The notes beneath the pieces were generated by a model. It ran no database searches. It saw nothing but the letters and a program-made list of their open reading frames with translations, and was not told the origin of the DNA. Below are positions 15,104 through 23,692 of a DNA stretch of 24,840 bases, in pieces; positions within the stretch are counted from its first letter, which is position 1; each line of letters starts with the position of its first letter. Source of the stretch: Spirochaetia bacterium. GTDB lineage: Bacteria; Spirochaetota; Spirochaetia; Treponematales; Treponemataceae. The position numbers and the translations under genes are program-made. The stretch lies in the NCBI GenBank assembly GCA_900769975.1, contig CAAGIR010000184.1, forward strand, positions 1 to 24,840, written 5' to 3'.

Positions 15104-15583
15104 TTACATATAAAAAGCTATCTTACCGTCAACAAAAAACTCAATTGTCTTAATATCATGGAAATTTTTCGTAACATTAAGTTTGAGTAAATCAAAACCT
15201 TCTTTAATATCTATGACATTATCACCCATTTTCAATAAATCTGAGGACAAGTCTAAATATAATACATCGTCTCTTTGAAAACATGATAAAATTTGTGTAC
15301 CTGGTGTAAAGAGCATTTTTGTGCGTTCTGTCTGCGGTCCCAAAAGAATTTCATCTATATAAAACTGAACATCGCCCTGAACAGGATTTTTGTTGAGATT
15401 TCTATATTCAAGGATATATTCTCCAGAAACTGAAGGAAAAACAAAAGTTCTCTTTGTGTAATTTTTGCCCAAAAGAAACAAAACAAGAGAAACTGACAGA
15501 GATATTAAAAGTATGAGCAAAAGAATAAATCTATAAATATGCTGTCGTGAAAACATTTCTTCTTTTATATTAATTTTTTTCAT
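15104..15583 (-). CDS. GerMN-domain membrane-anchored protein
   Basis: A 159-residue protein with a short cytoplasmic N-terminus, one transmembrane helix (about 18-38) and an extracytoplasmic GerMN domain (about 50-155). The domain is recognised by VQGDVQFYIDEILLGPQTERTKMLFTPGT followed by a short spacer and VLYLDLSSDLL, the 'LL-G-P ... P-GT ... Y-DLS' pattern of GerM-like proteins. GerMN domains occur in GerM and LpqB and are often found with cell-wall amidases. The gene lies 12 bases after the amidase stop codon, and GAGG near that stop serves as its Shine-Dalgarno sequence, so the two are co-transcribed. It may help localise or control the amidase. The exact role is unknown. Confidence 0.85.
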   Translation of the reverse strand: MKKINIKEEMFSRQHIYRFILLLILLISLSVSLVLFLLGKNYTKRTFVFPSVSGEYILEYRNLNKNPVQGDVQFYIDEILLGPQTERTKMLFTPGTQILSCFQRDDVLYLDLSSDLLKMGDNVIDIKEGFDLLKLNVTKNFHDIKTIEFFVDGKIAFYM

Positions 15584-15595
15584 TTATAAAGTGCC

Positions 15596-16633
15596 TCACT
15601 CTATGGAAGTAAATCCCTGCGAACGTTCGAAATGAGTAACAAACGCTGCTATTCCATTATATATTCCTAACGTTGCTTTTTTCAAGTATTTTTCATCATT
15701 TAAAAGCATTGCTTCTTTTTCATTTGAAACAAATCCTAATTCAATAAGAACGGCCGGCATATTTGAATTTTTTACGACAAACCATTCTTCTGCACGAATT
15801 CCTCTTGCTGTAGATTCTTTTCCGATTTGTGCCTGTAATCCGTCCATAATGTATTTTGCAATCATAATACTTTCTGTTGTATATTCTTCTTCGAGCATGG
15901 AATTCATAATGGTAAATAAAGTACTGTCATCGCCAGCAACCGATTTATCGAGAACTGTCCTGCGGTAACCTGGTGAAAGATACCAAACTTCATATCCAGA
16001 CGAATTTTTATTAAGTGAAGAGTTTACATGAATTGAAATGAACAAAACTGCTTCGTTATCTGCAACTTTTACGTTATTTGCTATATCTGTCCTTTCGCTT
16101 AAAGACAAAAATACATCTGAATCGCGTGTAAGGATTATTTGTTTTTGCGGATATGCTGATTTTAATCTTTCATAAAGCATTTTTGCAACTTTAAGATTAA
16201 CATCTTTTTCTCTGATTGTAACATCCTTTCCATTAACATTGTATGTTTTTAAAGCTCCTGGATCTTTTCCGCCATGTCCTGCATCTATTAAAATAGCACC
16301 GACTTTAAATGGCATTTCTGACTTTTGATTAAAAAAAGTTTCCGAATCGTCAAGGAACTGTTGTGATACGTACAATTTATTGTCTTTTATTTCTGGGGCT
16401 TCTGTTATCATCATTTTTATACTGTCCAGAATTACAATATTTTCTCCTGCCCTGAAAGACAGTTGGTGTCCGTTTTTTTCAAGCATGCCGCTTTGCGAAA
16501 GTGAATCATAATAAACTGTTGTTCCAGATTTTTTGGAATTTTCAAGTAAAGAAATATTATTCGCAGAAAAGCAAAATGAAAATGTAAAGAGTAAAATTAA
16601 AATTGTAAGTATAGTTTTTTTATTTTGTACCAT
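15596..16633 (-). CDS. N-acetylmuramoyl-L-alanine amidase (Amidase_3), secreted
   Basis: Zinc enzyme of 345 residues that cleaves the bond between N-acetylmuramic acid and the stem peptide in peptidoglycan. A signal peptide covers residues 1-24. Residues about 35-105 resemble the small copper-amine-oxidase-N-like domain often found before Amidase_3. The catalytic domain (about 112-340) has zinc ligands His120 (DAGHGG), Glu142 (REKDVNL) and His202 (SIHVNSS), and catalytic Glu298 (VLIELGFVSN). Residues 225-255 form an insert over the active site, possibly an autoinhibitory helix. The ATG at 16633 follows AGGAG. The gene is 19 bases downstream of the ATP-grasp gene and upstream of the GerMN gene. 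A role in septal splitting or in opening the wall for flagella is inferred. Confidence 0.93.
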   Translation of the reverse strand: MVQNKKTILTILILLFTFSFCFSANNISLLENSKKSGTTVYYDSLSQSGMLEKNGHQLSFRAGENIVILDSIKMMITEAPEIKDNKLYVSQQFLDDSETFFNQKSEMPFKVGAILIDAGHGGKDPGALKTYNVNGKDVTIREKDVNLKVAKMLYERLKSAYPQKQIILTRDSDVFLSLSERTDIANNVKVADNEAVLFISIHVNSSLNKNSSGYEVWYLSPGYRRTVLDKSVAGDDSTLFTIMNSMLEEEYTTESIMIAKYIMDGLQAQIGKESTARGIRAEEWFVVKNSNMPAVLIELGFVSNEKEAMLLNDEKYLKKATLGIYNGIAAFVTHFERSQGFTSIE

Positions 16634-16652
16634 TTTTTCTCCTGTTATAAAT

Positions 16653-18320
16653 TTATTTCTTTTTTGACTGTTGCTTTAATTTGACAGTATCTGAAAAATA
16701 CACGGCTGCCTGCAATCCGCCTTTTAAAACTGCTTTCCAGAAAGTTTTTAAGTCAAATTCTGGATGATTTTTTCGTAGTATATCAAATTTTTGTGCAGTC
16801 TGCTTTATCGTATTAAAATTCCAGTCTTTTATATTTTCATATTCTGGATTTTGCAGGACTTTTGGAATAAAATCTGAAACTTTTTGATTTTCACCAATTA
16901 TCTGGTCTTCTGAATCAAGAATATCTGGCGGTATCTGCTCGAAAGCGGATGGAGGAAAACCTTTTTCATCTTGTTGTGAAATGCCGGAAAGAAAATCTTC
17001 TGTTTCTTTTGTGTCTGGTTTTAAAGTTATGAAAATATTTGAAACGGCATCTTGTGCAGCGTCTATTGCAATTTTATCATCGTTGCTGACTGAAATTATA
17101 TTTCCGCATTTTTCTACATTATTTCGTGGAAAATTTACTTTTGAACCAAGTGAAACAGTAGAACGTGGCAAAACATCAAAAACGGCTTTGTCACTATATT
17201 CATTAATATTTTCTATATACTCTACCTGTCCTGGAATACTGTACCAGGCTCTTTCTGCTGATGTTCTTACACAAGGCACTTCATATAAATCGTAAGGACA
17301 CTTTTCATTTTTGCATAATTGTGACGGTGTGTAACTTACGGGAATTCTTTTTTCTATTAATTTTTGAGGCGTTTTGTTGCAGGCTATCAAAATGGCCTGT
17401 TTTGTGAGATTTAAATCTGAAGCATAAGGATATGTCCAGCCAGACATGTATCCGCCTGACAGTCTTGCTGCTATTTCCCCAATCATAGGACCGCATTTTG
17501 TGTATTTTATATCTGCTTTTGCGGCTCCGCAGGTAAGGTTCAGGGATTTTGCTCCAAGTGCAAAAACAGAAATTAATTCATCGTGGATTTTTTTATCAAG
17601 CTGAGCTGGCATTGTGTGCCCTATTTCTATAAAGTATGGCGGATATTTTATGTGGCGGATGGCAAATCCTGTTACTGTAAATGTTCCATTATAAATTAAT
17701 GCATCTATGGAAAATTCTGCACCTTCCATGTATTCTTCGATTATGGCATTTGAAGTTTTTGAATATTCTACCGCAGTTTTTACAGAACTGGTAAATTCAT
17801 TTTCGCTGCGAATCATTCTGCATCCTCTTGCGCCCATATTATCAACAGGTTTTACGACAATAGGAAAAGTTATTTTTTGTAAAATATTATCCAAAAGTGT
17901 GTCATTTATATCATTTTTGGAAATTTTTGCGAACTTTGGTGAAGGAACATTTGATTTTTGAAAACATTCACGCATTTGTGTTTTTATGCTTGCATTTTGT
18001 GCGGCATTAAAACTGTGTGAGGGAAGGTTTAATTTTTCACAGACATAACTTACACTTGCTGAAAAATCTGTTCCCGCTGTAAAAACTGCTATCAGAGAAT
18101 TTTGTGATTTCTGCAATTTTTCTGCATATTCTAAGATTTTATCTTTATCTTTTAAATCTATCTGTTCAAATTCATCTGCTAAAGACACACAAACTGCATT
18201 TTTATCTGCATCTATAACGCAGGTGCGTAAATTCAGTTCTTTTGCACTTAAAATGGCAGGTTTTTGCATTAAGCCTGCACCTAAAATCAAAATATTTTTT
18301 TGTTCCAGTTTTTTTTCCAC
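16653..18320 (-). CDS. ATP-grasp ligase with long C-terminal extension
   Basis: A 555-residue ATP-grasp enzyme, a class that joins a carboxylate to an amine or thiol through an acyl-phosphate. The pre-ATP-grasp Rossmann part begins NILILGAGLMQKPAI (9-23). The ATP-binding part shows PIVVKPVDNMGARGC (153-167), IEEYMEGAEFSIDALI (194-209) and the metal-binding GEIAARLSGG (281-290). Beyond about 300 the usual C-terminal lid (300-430) is followed by some 120 residues of charged, unrecognised sequence. The start is GTG at 18320 with AGGA seven bases upstream. It lies 45 bases after the SpsF-fusion gene. Its substrate is unknown; linking an amino acid to a sugar acid made by the upstream genes would fit the context but is speculation. 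Confidence 0.85.
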   Translation of the reverse strand: MEKKLEQKNILILGAGLMQKPAILSAKELNLRTCVIDADKNAVCVSLADEFEQIDLKDKDKILEYAEKLQKSQNSLIAVFTAGTDFSASVSYVCEKLNLPSHSFNAAQNASIKTQMRECFQKSNVPSPKFAKISKNDINDTLLDNILQKITFPIVVKPVDNMGARGCRMIRSENEFTSSVKTAVEYSKTSNAIIEEYMEGAEFSIDALIYNGTFTVTGFAIRHIKYPPYFIEIGHTMPAQLDKKIHDELISVFALGAKSLNLTCGAAKADIKYTKCGPMIGEIAARLSGGYMSGWTYPYASDLNLTKQAILIACNKTPQKLIEKRIPVSYTPSQLCKNEKCPYDLYEVPCVRTSAERAWYSIPGQVEYIENINEYSDKAVFDVLPRSTVSLGSKVNFPRNNVEKCGNIISVSNDDKIAIDAAQDAVSNIFITLKPDTKETEDFLSGISQQDEKGFPPSAFEQIPPDILDSEDQIIGENQKVSDFIPKVLQNPEYENIKDWNFNTIKQTAQKFDILRKNHPEFDLKTFWKAVLKGGLQAAVYFSDTVKLKQQSKKK

Positions 18321-18365
18321 TTTTAATTCCTGCCAAAATTGATAATTTGCCGTTTACGCACAAAA

Positions 18366-20870
18366 TTACATTTTTTTGCAATAAACTTCCATAGTATCGC
18401 CAAGTTTCATTATTTTACTGATTTTTTCGATAAACTTCCATCTAAATGTATTAGATTTTATATTATATTTTTTAACATACGGAAAACGTTCGGGATGGTG
18501 ACCAGTCGAAACAATTTTACAAACTTTAAATCCGTAACGTGATAGTATTTTAGACAGATTGTTTTTTTCCCAAACAGAATAATGATCAGACGGACTGTTT
18601 TTATAAAAATTATCTTTATTGCTTTTTGCAGAAATTCCCTGACCGCAAGGTGTAGAAAATGCAAAAATACCATTTTTGGAAACAAGATTTGACAGTTTTT
18701 TAAGCACTTCATTTAGGTTTTCAAAATGTTCGATTACATACCACATTGTAACATAATCAAACTGAGCAATTCCAAAAGATTTAGCACTGTCAAAATGAGG
18801 AAAAACTGCTGTAACTGCAGGTATATGTAATTCATTCTGAACATAAGACACTGCTTCTTGTGAAATGTCCGTTCCGTAAGGATTAATTTTATAATCGCTT
18901 GCTGCACTCAAAAAAGGACCATATGCACAACCTATATCCAAAAGATTTTTATTTTCGATTTCTTTTGATATTTTCTGTATATTATGAAGACGGCGGATTC
19001 CCTGTTTTTTTATCGATTCAAAATCTTCTGTATATGTTTTGCCATATTGTTTTTTATAGTCTTCAAAAAAATATGATTTTTCGTACGATTTTTTTTCATT
19101 TATGGAAAAAGAAATGTAAACAATTGAACATGTTTGACAGCGTCTATATGTTCTGTAATAATTTCTTGAAACAATTTTGTCTGGAGTTTTTTGATAAGTC
19201 TGGCAGACAGGACAGAGATTTTTTGTTGCACGCGCTGTTTTTGACACAAAATCTTCAAAATTGTCTGAAAAAGATGAATTTTTTGTAAAATCATTAAATT
19301 TTTTAGAATTATTTGAATATAAAAGTGCCTGTTTTACAATTTTTTCATCAAAATGACCATATTTTACATAGCAAAATCCATATTTTTGGGCCAGTTTTTC
19401 ATGAAGTTTTGTAGTGGAAAACAAGACAACTTTACAGCCTGCAAAAAACGCTTCGAAAGCAGTTAATCCATAATGCGTTACTACGATATCATATTTGTAT
19501 AGCTCATTTTTTAGTTTTTTTATTCCAGGAATTATAGTAACATCAGATTTTTTCAAATTTTCAATGGTGGAAGTTTTATCTGTTTTTGAAAAAATCGTCG
19601 TTATATTGCTGTTTGGGAAAATATTTTTGAAAGTTTTTGAAACTGGCAAAGAAAGACCAGCAGGATCTTCGCCTCCAAAACAAATTAAAATGCTGCACTT
19701 TTTGGCAAAATCCTGTTCCGTAAACTTCCCATCACTTTTCTGTTCTTTTATATTTTCCGGTTTTTCAATAAATTCAGGATTCAGAAAGTTTTGCTTTTTT
19801 TTGTTGGAAAGCGGCGGTATTATGTCGAGTTTATAATCACTGTAATCATCAAAACGAGAATCATCATCAATAGAAATGATTTTTTTGTTATCTAATTGAG
19901 AAAAAAGTTTTATGTCATATTCTGAAAGTTTAAAATTATCAGTAATAATAGTTGCATTCAGCGAATTATCAGGCAATGCATTAATAATTAATTCATTTTT
20001 TAAACCATTTTGGACATATTCTGATATAATTTGCGGAATTTCTTCAAGTAATTCATATGCAATTGTTTTTGGGAAATAAACAAAATAATTATTTTTTAAT
20101 GCAAGAGATAAACAACGCCTAAGATGCCCTGTCCCCTGTCCTTTTTTTACAGACGGATATAAAATTACGGGATTTTTGACATATTCACTTTGACAAGCCG
20201 AAATGATATCATCATAAGAATAAGGTGAAGTTTTTTCATTCAGATAATTTGCAATTAAAACGGCTCTCAAATAATCGGTGTAAGTGTCTATTGTAGTACG
20301 CAACTGTGGATAATTGTATTTTTGCGGAGACTGAACAAATTCGCAGGTAAATAAATCTTTATGATTATATAACGCAGGTCCCACATGTTCATGGTCATAT
20401 GCATCATTAGTATTTAAAATTGCTTTTTTAAGAGACGCTGCACTGAAAATTTCAACACCGCTTCCATGAGGCAATCCAGAAAAAGTCAAATAATCACATT
20501 TTTCGTTGTTTTTATGTTTATTTTCAAAAAGTTCAACCGATTCAAGTGCCGCTTCATAAAACAAAAATGGATTGTCAGCAGTGGCACGAATAACAGTATC
20601 ACAATCAATAGTTTCCAGCAGATTAACAAAACGCAAAAGTACATCATCCAGACTGCCACGAAAACATTCAAAATTATTCCTGTCACAAACTGGTTTAATA
20701 ATATCATAAGAATCGTAATCTGTTGCTACAAAATATCTTTGACATGGAATTTTATGCATTGCCTGCAAAACCCAATCCAAAACAATCTTATCCCCCAGAT
20801 TTTTAATTGCTTTTTGCGGAAGACGACTAGATGATAATCTGCACTGAACTATTACAACCCTTTTTTCCAT
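18366..20870 (-). CDS. Three-domain SpsF cytidylyltransferase / PseG-like / methyltransferase fusion
   Basis: An 834-residue protein with three enzyme-like domains. Residues 1-235 are an SpsF/NeuA-type cytidylyltransferase (QCRLSSSRLPQKA 9-21, ATADNPF 96-102, RTTIDTYTDY 191-200), which would activate a sugar acid or similar sugar with CTP. Residues 236-520 resemble the GT-B fold PseG UDP-sugar hydrolase (GQGTGHLRRCLSLA 244-257, FGGEDP 398-403, HYGLTAFEAFFAGCKVV 466-482). Residues 550-834 are a class I methyltransferase preceded by a zinc ribbon (Cys553, 556, 578, 581), with SAM motif DIGCAYGPFL (645-654). The ATG at 20870 uses a GGGGAGAG Shine-Dalgarno sequence that overlaps the end of the upstream glycosyltransferase gene, four bases away. 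The reaction order and the sugar are inferred, not seen. Confidence 0.85.
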   Translation of the reverse strand: MEKRVVIVQCRLSSSRLPQKAIKNLGDKIVLDWVLQAMHKIPCQRYFVATDYDSYDIIKPVCDRNNFECFRGSLDDVLLRFVNLLETIDCDTVIRATADNPFLFYEAALESVELFENKHKNNEKCDYLTFSGLPHGSGVEIFSAASLKKAILNTNDAYDHEHVGPALYNHKDLFTCEFVQSPQKYNYPQLRTTIDTYTDYLRAVLIANYLNEKTSPYSYDDIISACQSEYVKNPVILYPSVKKGQGTGHLRRCLSLALKNNYFVYFPKTIAYELLEEIPQIISEYVQNGLKNELIINALPDNSLNATIITDNFKLSEYDIKLFSQLDNKKIISIDDDSRFDDYSDYKLDIIPPLSNKKKQNFLNPEFIEKPENIKEQKSDGKFTEQDFAKKCSILICFGGEDPAGLSLPVSKTFKNIFPNSNITTIFSKTDKTSTIENLKKSDVTIIPGIKKLKNELYKYDIVVTHYGLTAFEAFFAGCKVVLFSTTKLHEKLAQKYGFCYVKYGHFDEKIVKQALLYSNNSKKFNDFTKNSSFSDNFEDFVSKTARATKNLCPVCQTYQKTPDKIVSRNYYRTYRRCQTCSIVYISFSINEKKSYEKSYFFEDYKKQYGKTYTEDFESIKKQGIRRLHNIQKISKEIENKNLLDIGCAYGPFLSAASDYKINPYGTDISQEAVSYVQNELHIPAVTAVFPHFDSAKSFGIAQFDYVTMWYVIEHFENLNEVLKKLSNLVSKNGIFAFSTPCGQGISAKSNKDNFYKNSPSDHYSVWEKNNLSKILSRYGFKVCKIVSTGHHPERFPYVKKYNIKSNTFRWKFIEKISKIMKLGDTMEVYCKKM

Positions 20871-20874
20871 AATT

Positions 20875-21828
20875 TTACTCTCCCCAATTTTCTACAAAAG
20901 TCTGCAAATCCATTTTAAAACAATATTTATTTTTATTAACCCATTTTTTTGCTTCGTTAAAATGACGTTTTGCTTCAATAAATCCGCAGGAAGAATTCAT
21001 CAAAAAAGCAAAAAAAGAAGATTTTTTTATATAACCTGCTTCCATTTTCAATTTTGGAACTTCGTTTTTTAAATGATAACGCAAATAATCCATATTAATA
21101 GTATGGTCTTCAATAGGAACATCATCAACATACGAAAAATGCAAAAGTGATGATAAATGAGTTTCTTCACCCCAAAGCCAGGAACGCAAAGCCAAATCAA
21201 GAGTCTGCCAGTAAGAAGATTTTATGGTCCAGTCAAATCCGCCTAACTGAATAAACTTTTTTCTATTATAAAGGGCAATATTATCAAAAGGATACAAAGT
21301 TTTAATTCCGTCATTTATAACGGACGATGAACTTACAGTAAAATGCGATTTTTCTACAATCGGCGAATAATTACACTGAAGCGTATTATTATTTTTATCA
21401 GAAAGCCAAGGGACAATGCAAAAATAATCTTTTTCTGTAAGCCGCTGAGCAAGGTTTTGGAGAAGAAATTTTGAAGGAATGTAAAGCGTATCTTTTAAAA
21501 CGAGAACGTAATCAGAATAAACTTCAGACATGGCAAGATTTATGAGTTCACCCTGCGTAGCGTCTTCCTGTGGAATAATGAATTTTATTTCTGGAAATTT
21601 TCTGGAAATATCATCAATAGTCGAATTATTTGGATCATGCTCAATCGATATAATAGAAGAAAAATTGCAATCCAGTAAATTTTTGTAAACATTAATTTTA
21701 AAATGACTTCCGCTACTATTTAAAAGAATTACAGAAATATTCAGAGCATCAGGATTTAAATTTGGTTTTCCGCCAATAATAGTCCTTGTAATCTGATGTT
21801 CATCAAAAGTTGTAGGTATAGAATTCAT
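20875..21828 (-). CDS. GT2-like glycosyltransferase
   Basis: A 317-residue protein resembling family 2 (GT-A fold) glycosyltransferases. The Rossmann start is ISVILLN (31-37), a LVLKDTLY segment (109-116) stands where the metal-binding DXD normally is, and YNRKKFIQLGGFDW (187-200) is the typical acceptor-side block. The DXD itself is degenerate (KD), so activity is uncertain. I chose the ATG at 21828; it overlaps the 3' end of the spiro-SPASM gene by 26 bases. A GTG at 21840 is also in frame but has no Shine-Dalgarno sequence. The overlap suggests translational coupling. Donor and acceptor are unknown. Confidence 0.75.
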   Translation of the reverse strand: MNSIPTTFDEHQITRTIIGGKPNLNPDALNISVILLNSSGSHFKINVYKNLLDCNFSSIISIEHDPNNSTIDDISRKFPEIKFIIPQEDATQGELINLAMSEVYSDYVLVLKDTLYIPSKFLLQNLAQRLTEKDYFCIVPWLSDKNNNTLQCNYSPIVEKSHFTVSSSSVINDGIKTLYPFDNIALYNRKKFIQLGGFDWTIKSSYWQTLDLALRSWLWGEETHLSSLLHFSYVDDVPIEDHTINMDYLRYHLKNEVPKLKMEAGYIKKSSFFAFLMNSSCGFIEAKRHFNEAKKWVNKNKYCFKMDLQTFVENWGE

Positions 21829-23350
21829 CACACTTCTCACACATTTTAGGATAATTTTGATTTTTATGCATCAAAACGGCTTCATCAGTTTTTTTCCAAA
21901 TTTCTTCAAGCGATTGTGAAAAAACATTTCCAACAATATTTGAAAAAACACATTGTTTACACATCGGAACATCACCGTTTGACAAAACAGTCATATCGCG
22001 ACGCAAATGCCAGCAGGGATTTCTTTCAAGAGGAGAAAGATCAGCAGGTTTTCTATCAGGAAGAAGATTACAAAAACTCTGATACTTTTGAATAGTAAGT
22101 TTTCCAAAACTTGGATTTGTTTTTTCGTTCCAGAATCTGAAAAAACTTTCCAATTCTTCTTCATTTTCGTTCATTCTCACAAACTGAGGATAGACCAAAC
22201 CTGGCAAAGTTTCGCAAAGCATTTTTACATTTTCAACAAGTCGTTCAAAATCGCCGTCTTTTACATTCGGATGGATTTTTTTATACATTTTTTCACTAAA
22301 TGCATCAAGTTTTACACAAATCATAATTTTGTCATAATCATTTTTGCGAACCAAAGCATTCTCCACAATAGCTTTCAGGTTTAAACAGAATTCTTTATCA
22401 ACATTAAAACAAGAAGTTTCCAGGAAAACAGAAATTCCCTGATAAGAAAGCGTTTTTTCGATTATTTTGAAAAAATCTGGATGGCACAAAGGTTCACCCC
22501 AGGCAGAAAGACTTATAACAGCACTGTCACTTGTTCTGACAATATCATCTATAAGATTAGAATACAACTCAAAACTCATAAAATTCTGAGATTTATCAGG
22601 CGATACATTATTTTTCTTTGAATATTCATCAAAATAAGGACTGTAAATGCAATCAACAATTTCTTTATCACAAATCTGAATATCATAAAAAGCTGGAACA
22701 GTTTTTAAACATGACAGATTTTCGCAGGCAGTTTCGCACAAAACTTCAACATCACACTCTTTATCAAAAACACAAATATTTTTTTCAAGCGCGTCAGACA
22801 AAAGATTTTTACATTGCAAAAAATTTTCTTTGTAACCGCAATGGAATGCAAAACGCCAAAGTCGCCAGTCAGTTTGAGAAAGAACAGAATTCACCTCAAA
22901 AGCATTAATATCAGTTTTAATCAAATCAAAAATCGCAGTTCTTGAAAAACAGTTTTTGCCAAGTTCAATCTGAGTTTTTTGCGTCATTTCATACAAAATT
23001 TTCAGCGTTCCAGCATCAATAATTTCAGGAGCAAAACCATAAGGAAAACCGTCAGCAAAAGAATATTCACATTTATACTCAAAATGAGATTTCAACAGTT
23101 TTTCAGTAAGTGCCACGTTCAAAAAAGGCAAATCAGCATAAGAAAAAACAACACAATCCGCATGATTTTCCGATACAATACTATTCACCTGCTGCAAAAA
23201 ATCCGCCAAAGTCGAAGCATTCACATAAAAATACTCAAAACCAAGCGCACAAGCCCAATTTTTGCTCAACTCCAAAGCATTTTTTCCGTCAAAAACCTTT
23301 TTTTCTTCAAAATCAGAATGTTCATCAAAAAAAATTACAATACTTTTCAT
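21803..23350 (-). CDS. Spiro-SPASM protein with degenerate radical-SAM motif
   Basis: A 515-residue protein matching the spirochaete 'spiro-SPASM' type. Residues 1-200 resemble a degenerate nucleotidyltransferase (FSYADLPFLN at 69-78, where cytidylyltransferases have a DNPF-like block). Residues 220-440 look like a radical-SAM barrel, including GEPLCHP (285-291), but the expected CxxxCxxC reads E230-x3-C234-x2-S237, with another Cys at 227. The C-terminal SPASM region is intact: Cys446, MCKQC (464, 467), GNVF, EIW and CEKC (504, 507), which should hold an auxiliary iron-sulfur cluster. I chose the ATG at 23350, where the family-like MKSIVIFFDE begins; it has no Shine-Dalgarno sequence. A GTG at 23437, inside a repeat and preceded by AGGA, would add 29 residues. 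First gene of the cluster. Confidence 0.82.
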   Translation of the reverse strand: MKSIVIFFDEHSDFEEKKVFDGKNALELSKNWACALGFEYFYVNASTLADFLQQVNSIVSENHADCVVFSYADLPFLNVALTEKLLKSHFEYKCEYSFADGFPYGFAPEIIDAGTLKILYEMTQKTQIELGKNCFSRTAIFDLIKTDINAFEVNSVLSQTDWRLWRFAFHCGYKENFLQCKNLLSDALEKNICVFDKECDVEVLCETACENLSCLKTVPAFYDIQICDKEIVDCIYSPYFDEYSKKNNVSPDKSQNFMSFELYSNLIDDIVRTSDSAVISLSAWGEPLCHPDFFKIIEKTLSYQGISVFLETSCFNVDKEFCLNLKAIVENALVRKNDYDKIMICVKLDAFSEKMYKKIHPNVKDGDFERLVENVKMLCETLPGLVYPQFVRMNENEEELESFFRFWNEKTNPSFGKLTIQKYQSFCNLLPDRKPADLSPLERNPCWHLRRDMTVLSNGDVPMCKQCVFSNIVGNVFSQSLEEIWKKTDEAVLMHKNQNYPKMCEKCDEFYTYNF

Positions 23351-23692
23351 CAATATAAATATCGGAATTTTTTTTAAATATTTTATAAGAAACAGAGCAA
23401 AATTTTCATTCCCAGTCGCCTTTCGCCATTCGCTCACGCTCAGTCCTAACGGACTGTGACTCGTGTTGTAAGATTGTCATACCAGTGAACGTTTAGTTTG
23501 CACGAGCCAAGAGTTTTGGCGGTATATTTTTCACCTTCATTATCTGAAATTGTAGTTTTGCCAAAACTCAGGAAAAAGTGGGATTTACAATTGGGATGGC
23601 TACACGCTCGGTGCCGTTCAATCTCAAACCCTTTAGATTTTTCACCTTAAAAACAGATAAATATAAAATTTTTCAACAAACAACTAGGCTAC
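23351..23692. repeat. Repeat-rich intergenic region
   Basis: This 342-base gap has no supported gene. It holds a palindrome CAGTCC-taac-GGACTG (23441-23456) inside a locally GC-rich block (about 23411-23465), a long inverted repeat GAGTTTTGGC (23511-23520) / GCCAAAACTC (23560-23569) with a 39-base loop, and a 12-base direct repeat ATTTTTCACCTT at 23526-23537 and 23637-23648. This block looks like dispersed palindromic repeats or the remains of an inserted element. No convincing promoter for the cluster was found. Confidence 0.5.

Noticed and set aside
18899..19288. Plus-strand open frame of 129 codons opposite the SpsF fusion
   Set aside because: Shadow frame of a well-supported gene; Phe-, Leu- and Lys-rich with no recognisable motif.
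21803..21840. GTG at 21840 as start of the GT2-like gene
   Set aside because: It lacks a Shine-Dalgarno sequence and adds only four residues; the ATG at 21828 is simpler, though not proven.
22979..23377. Plus-strand open frame of 132 codons opposite the spiro-SPASM gene
   Set aside because: It is antisense to a gene with clear family motifs, is dominated by Lys/Arg/Phe/Ile/Gln as expected of reversed AT-rich codons, and has no ribosome-binding site.
23460..23692. Integron attC site or cassette boundary (considered because T. denticola carries an integron)
   Set aside because: I could not find a paired RYYYAAC/GTTRRRY core in the right spacing, and no integrase gene is present.
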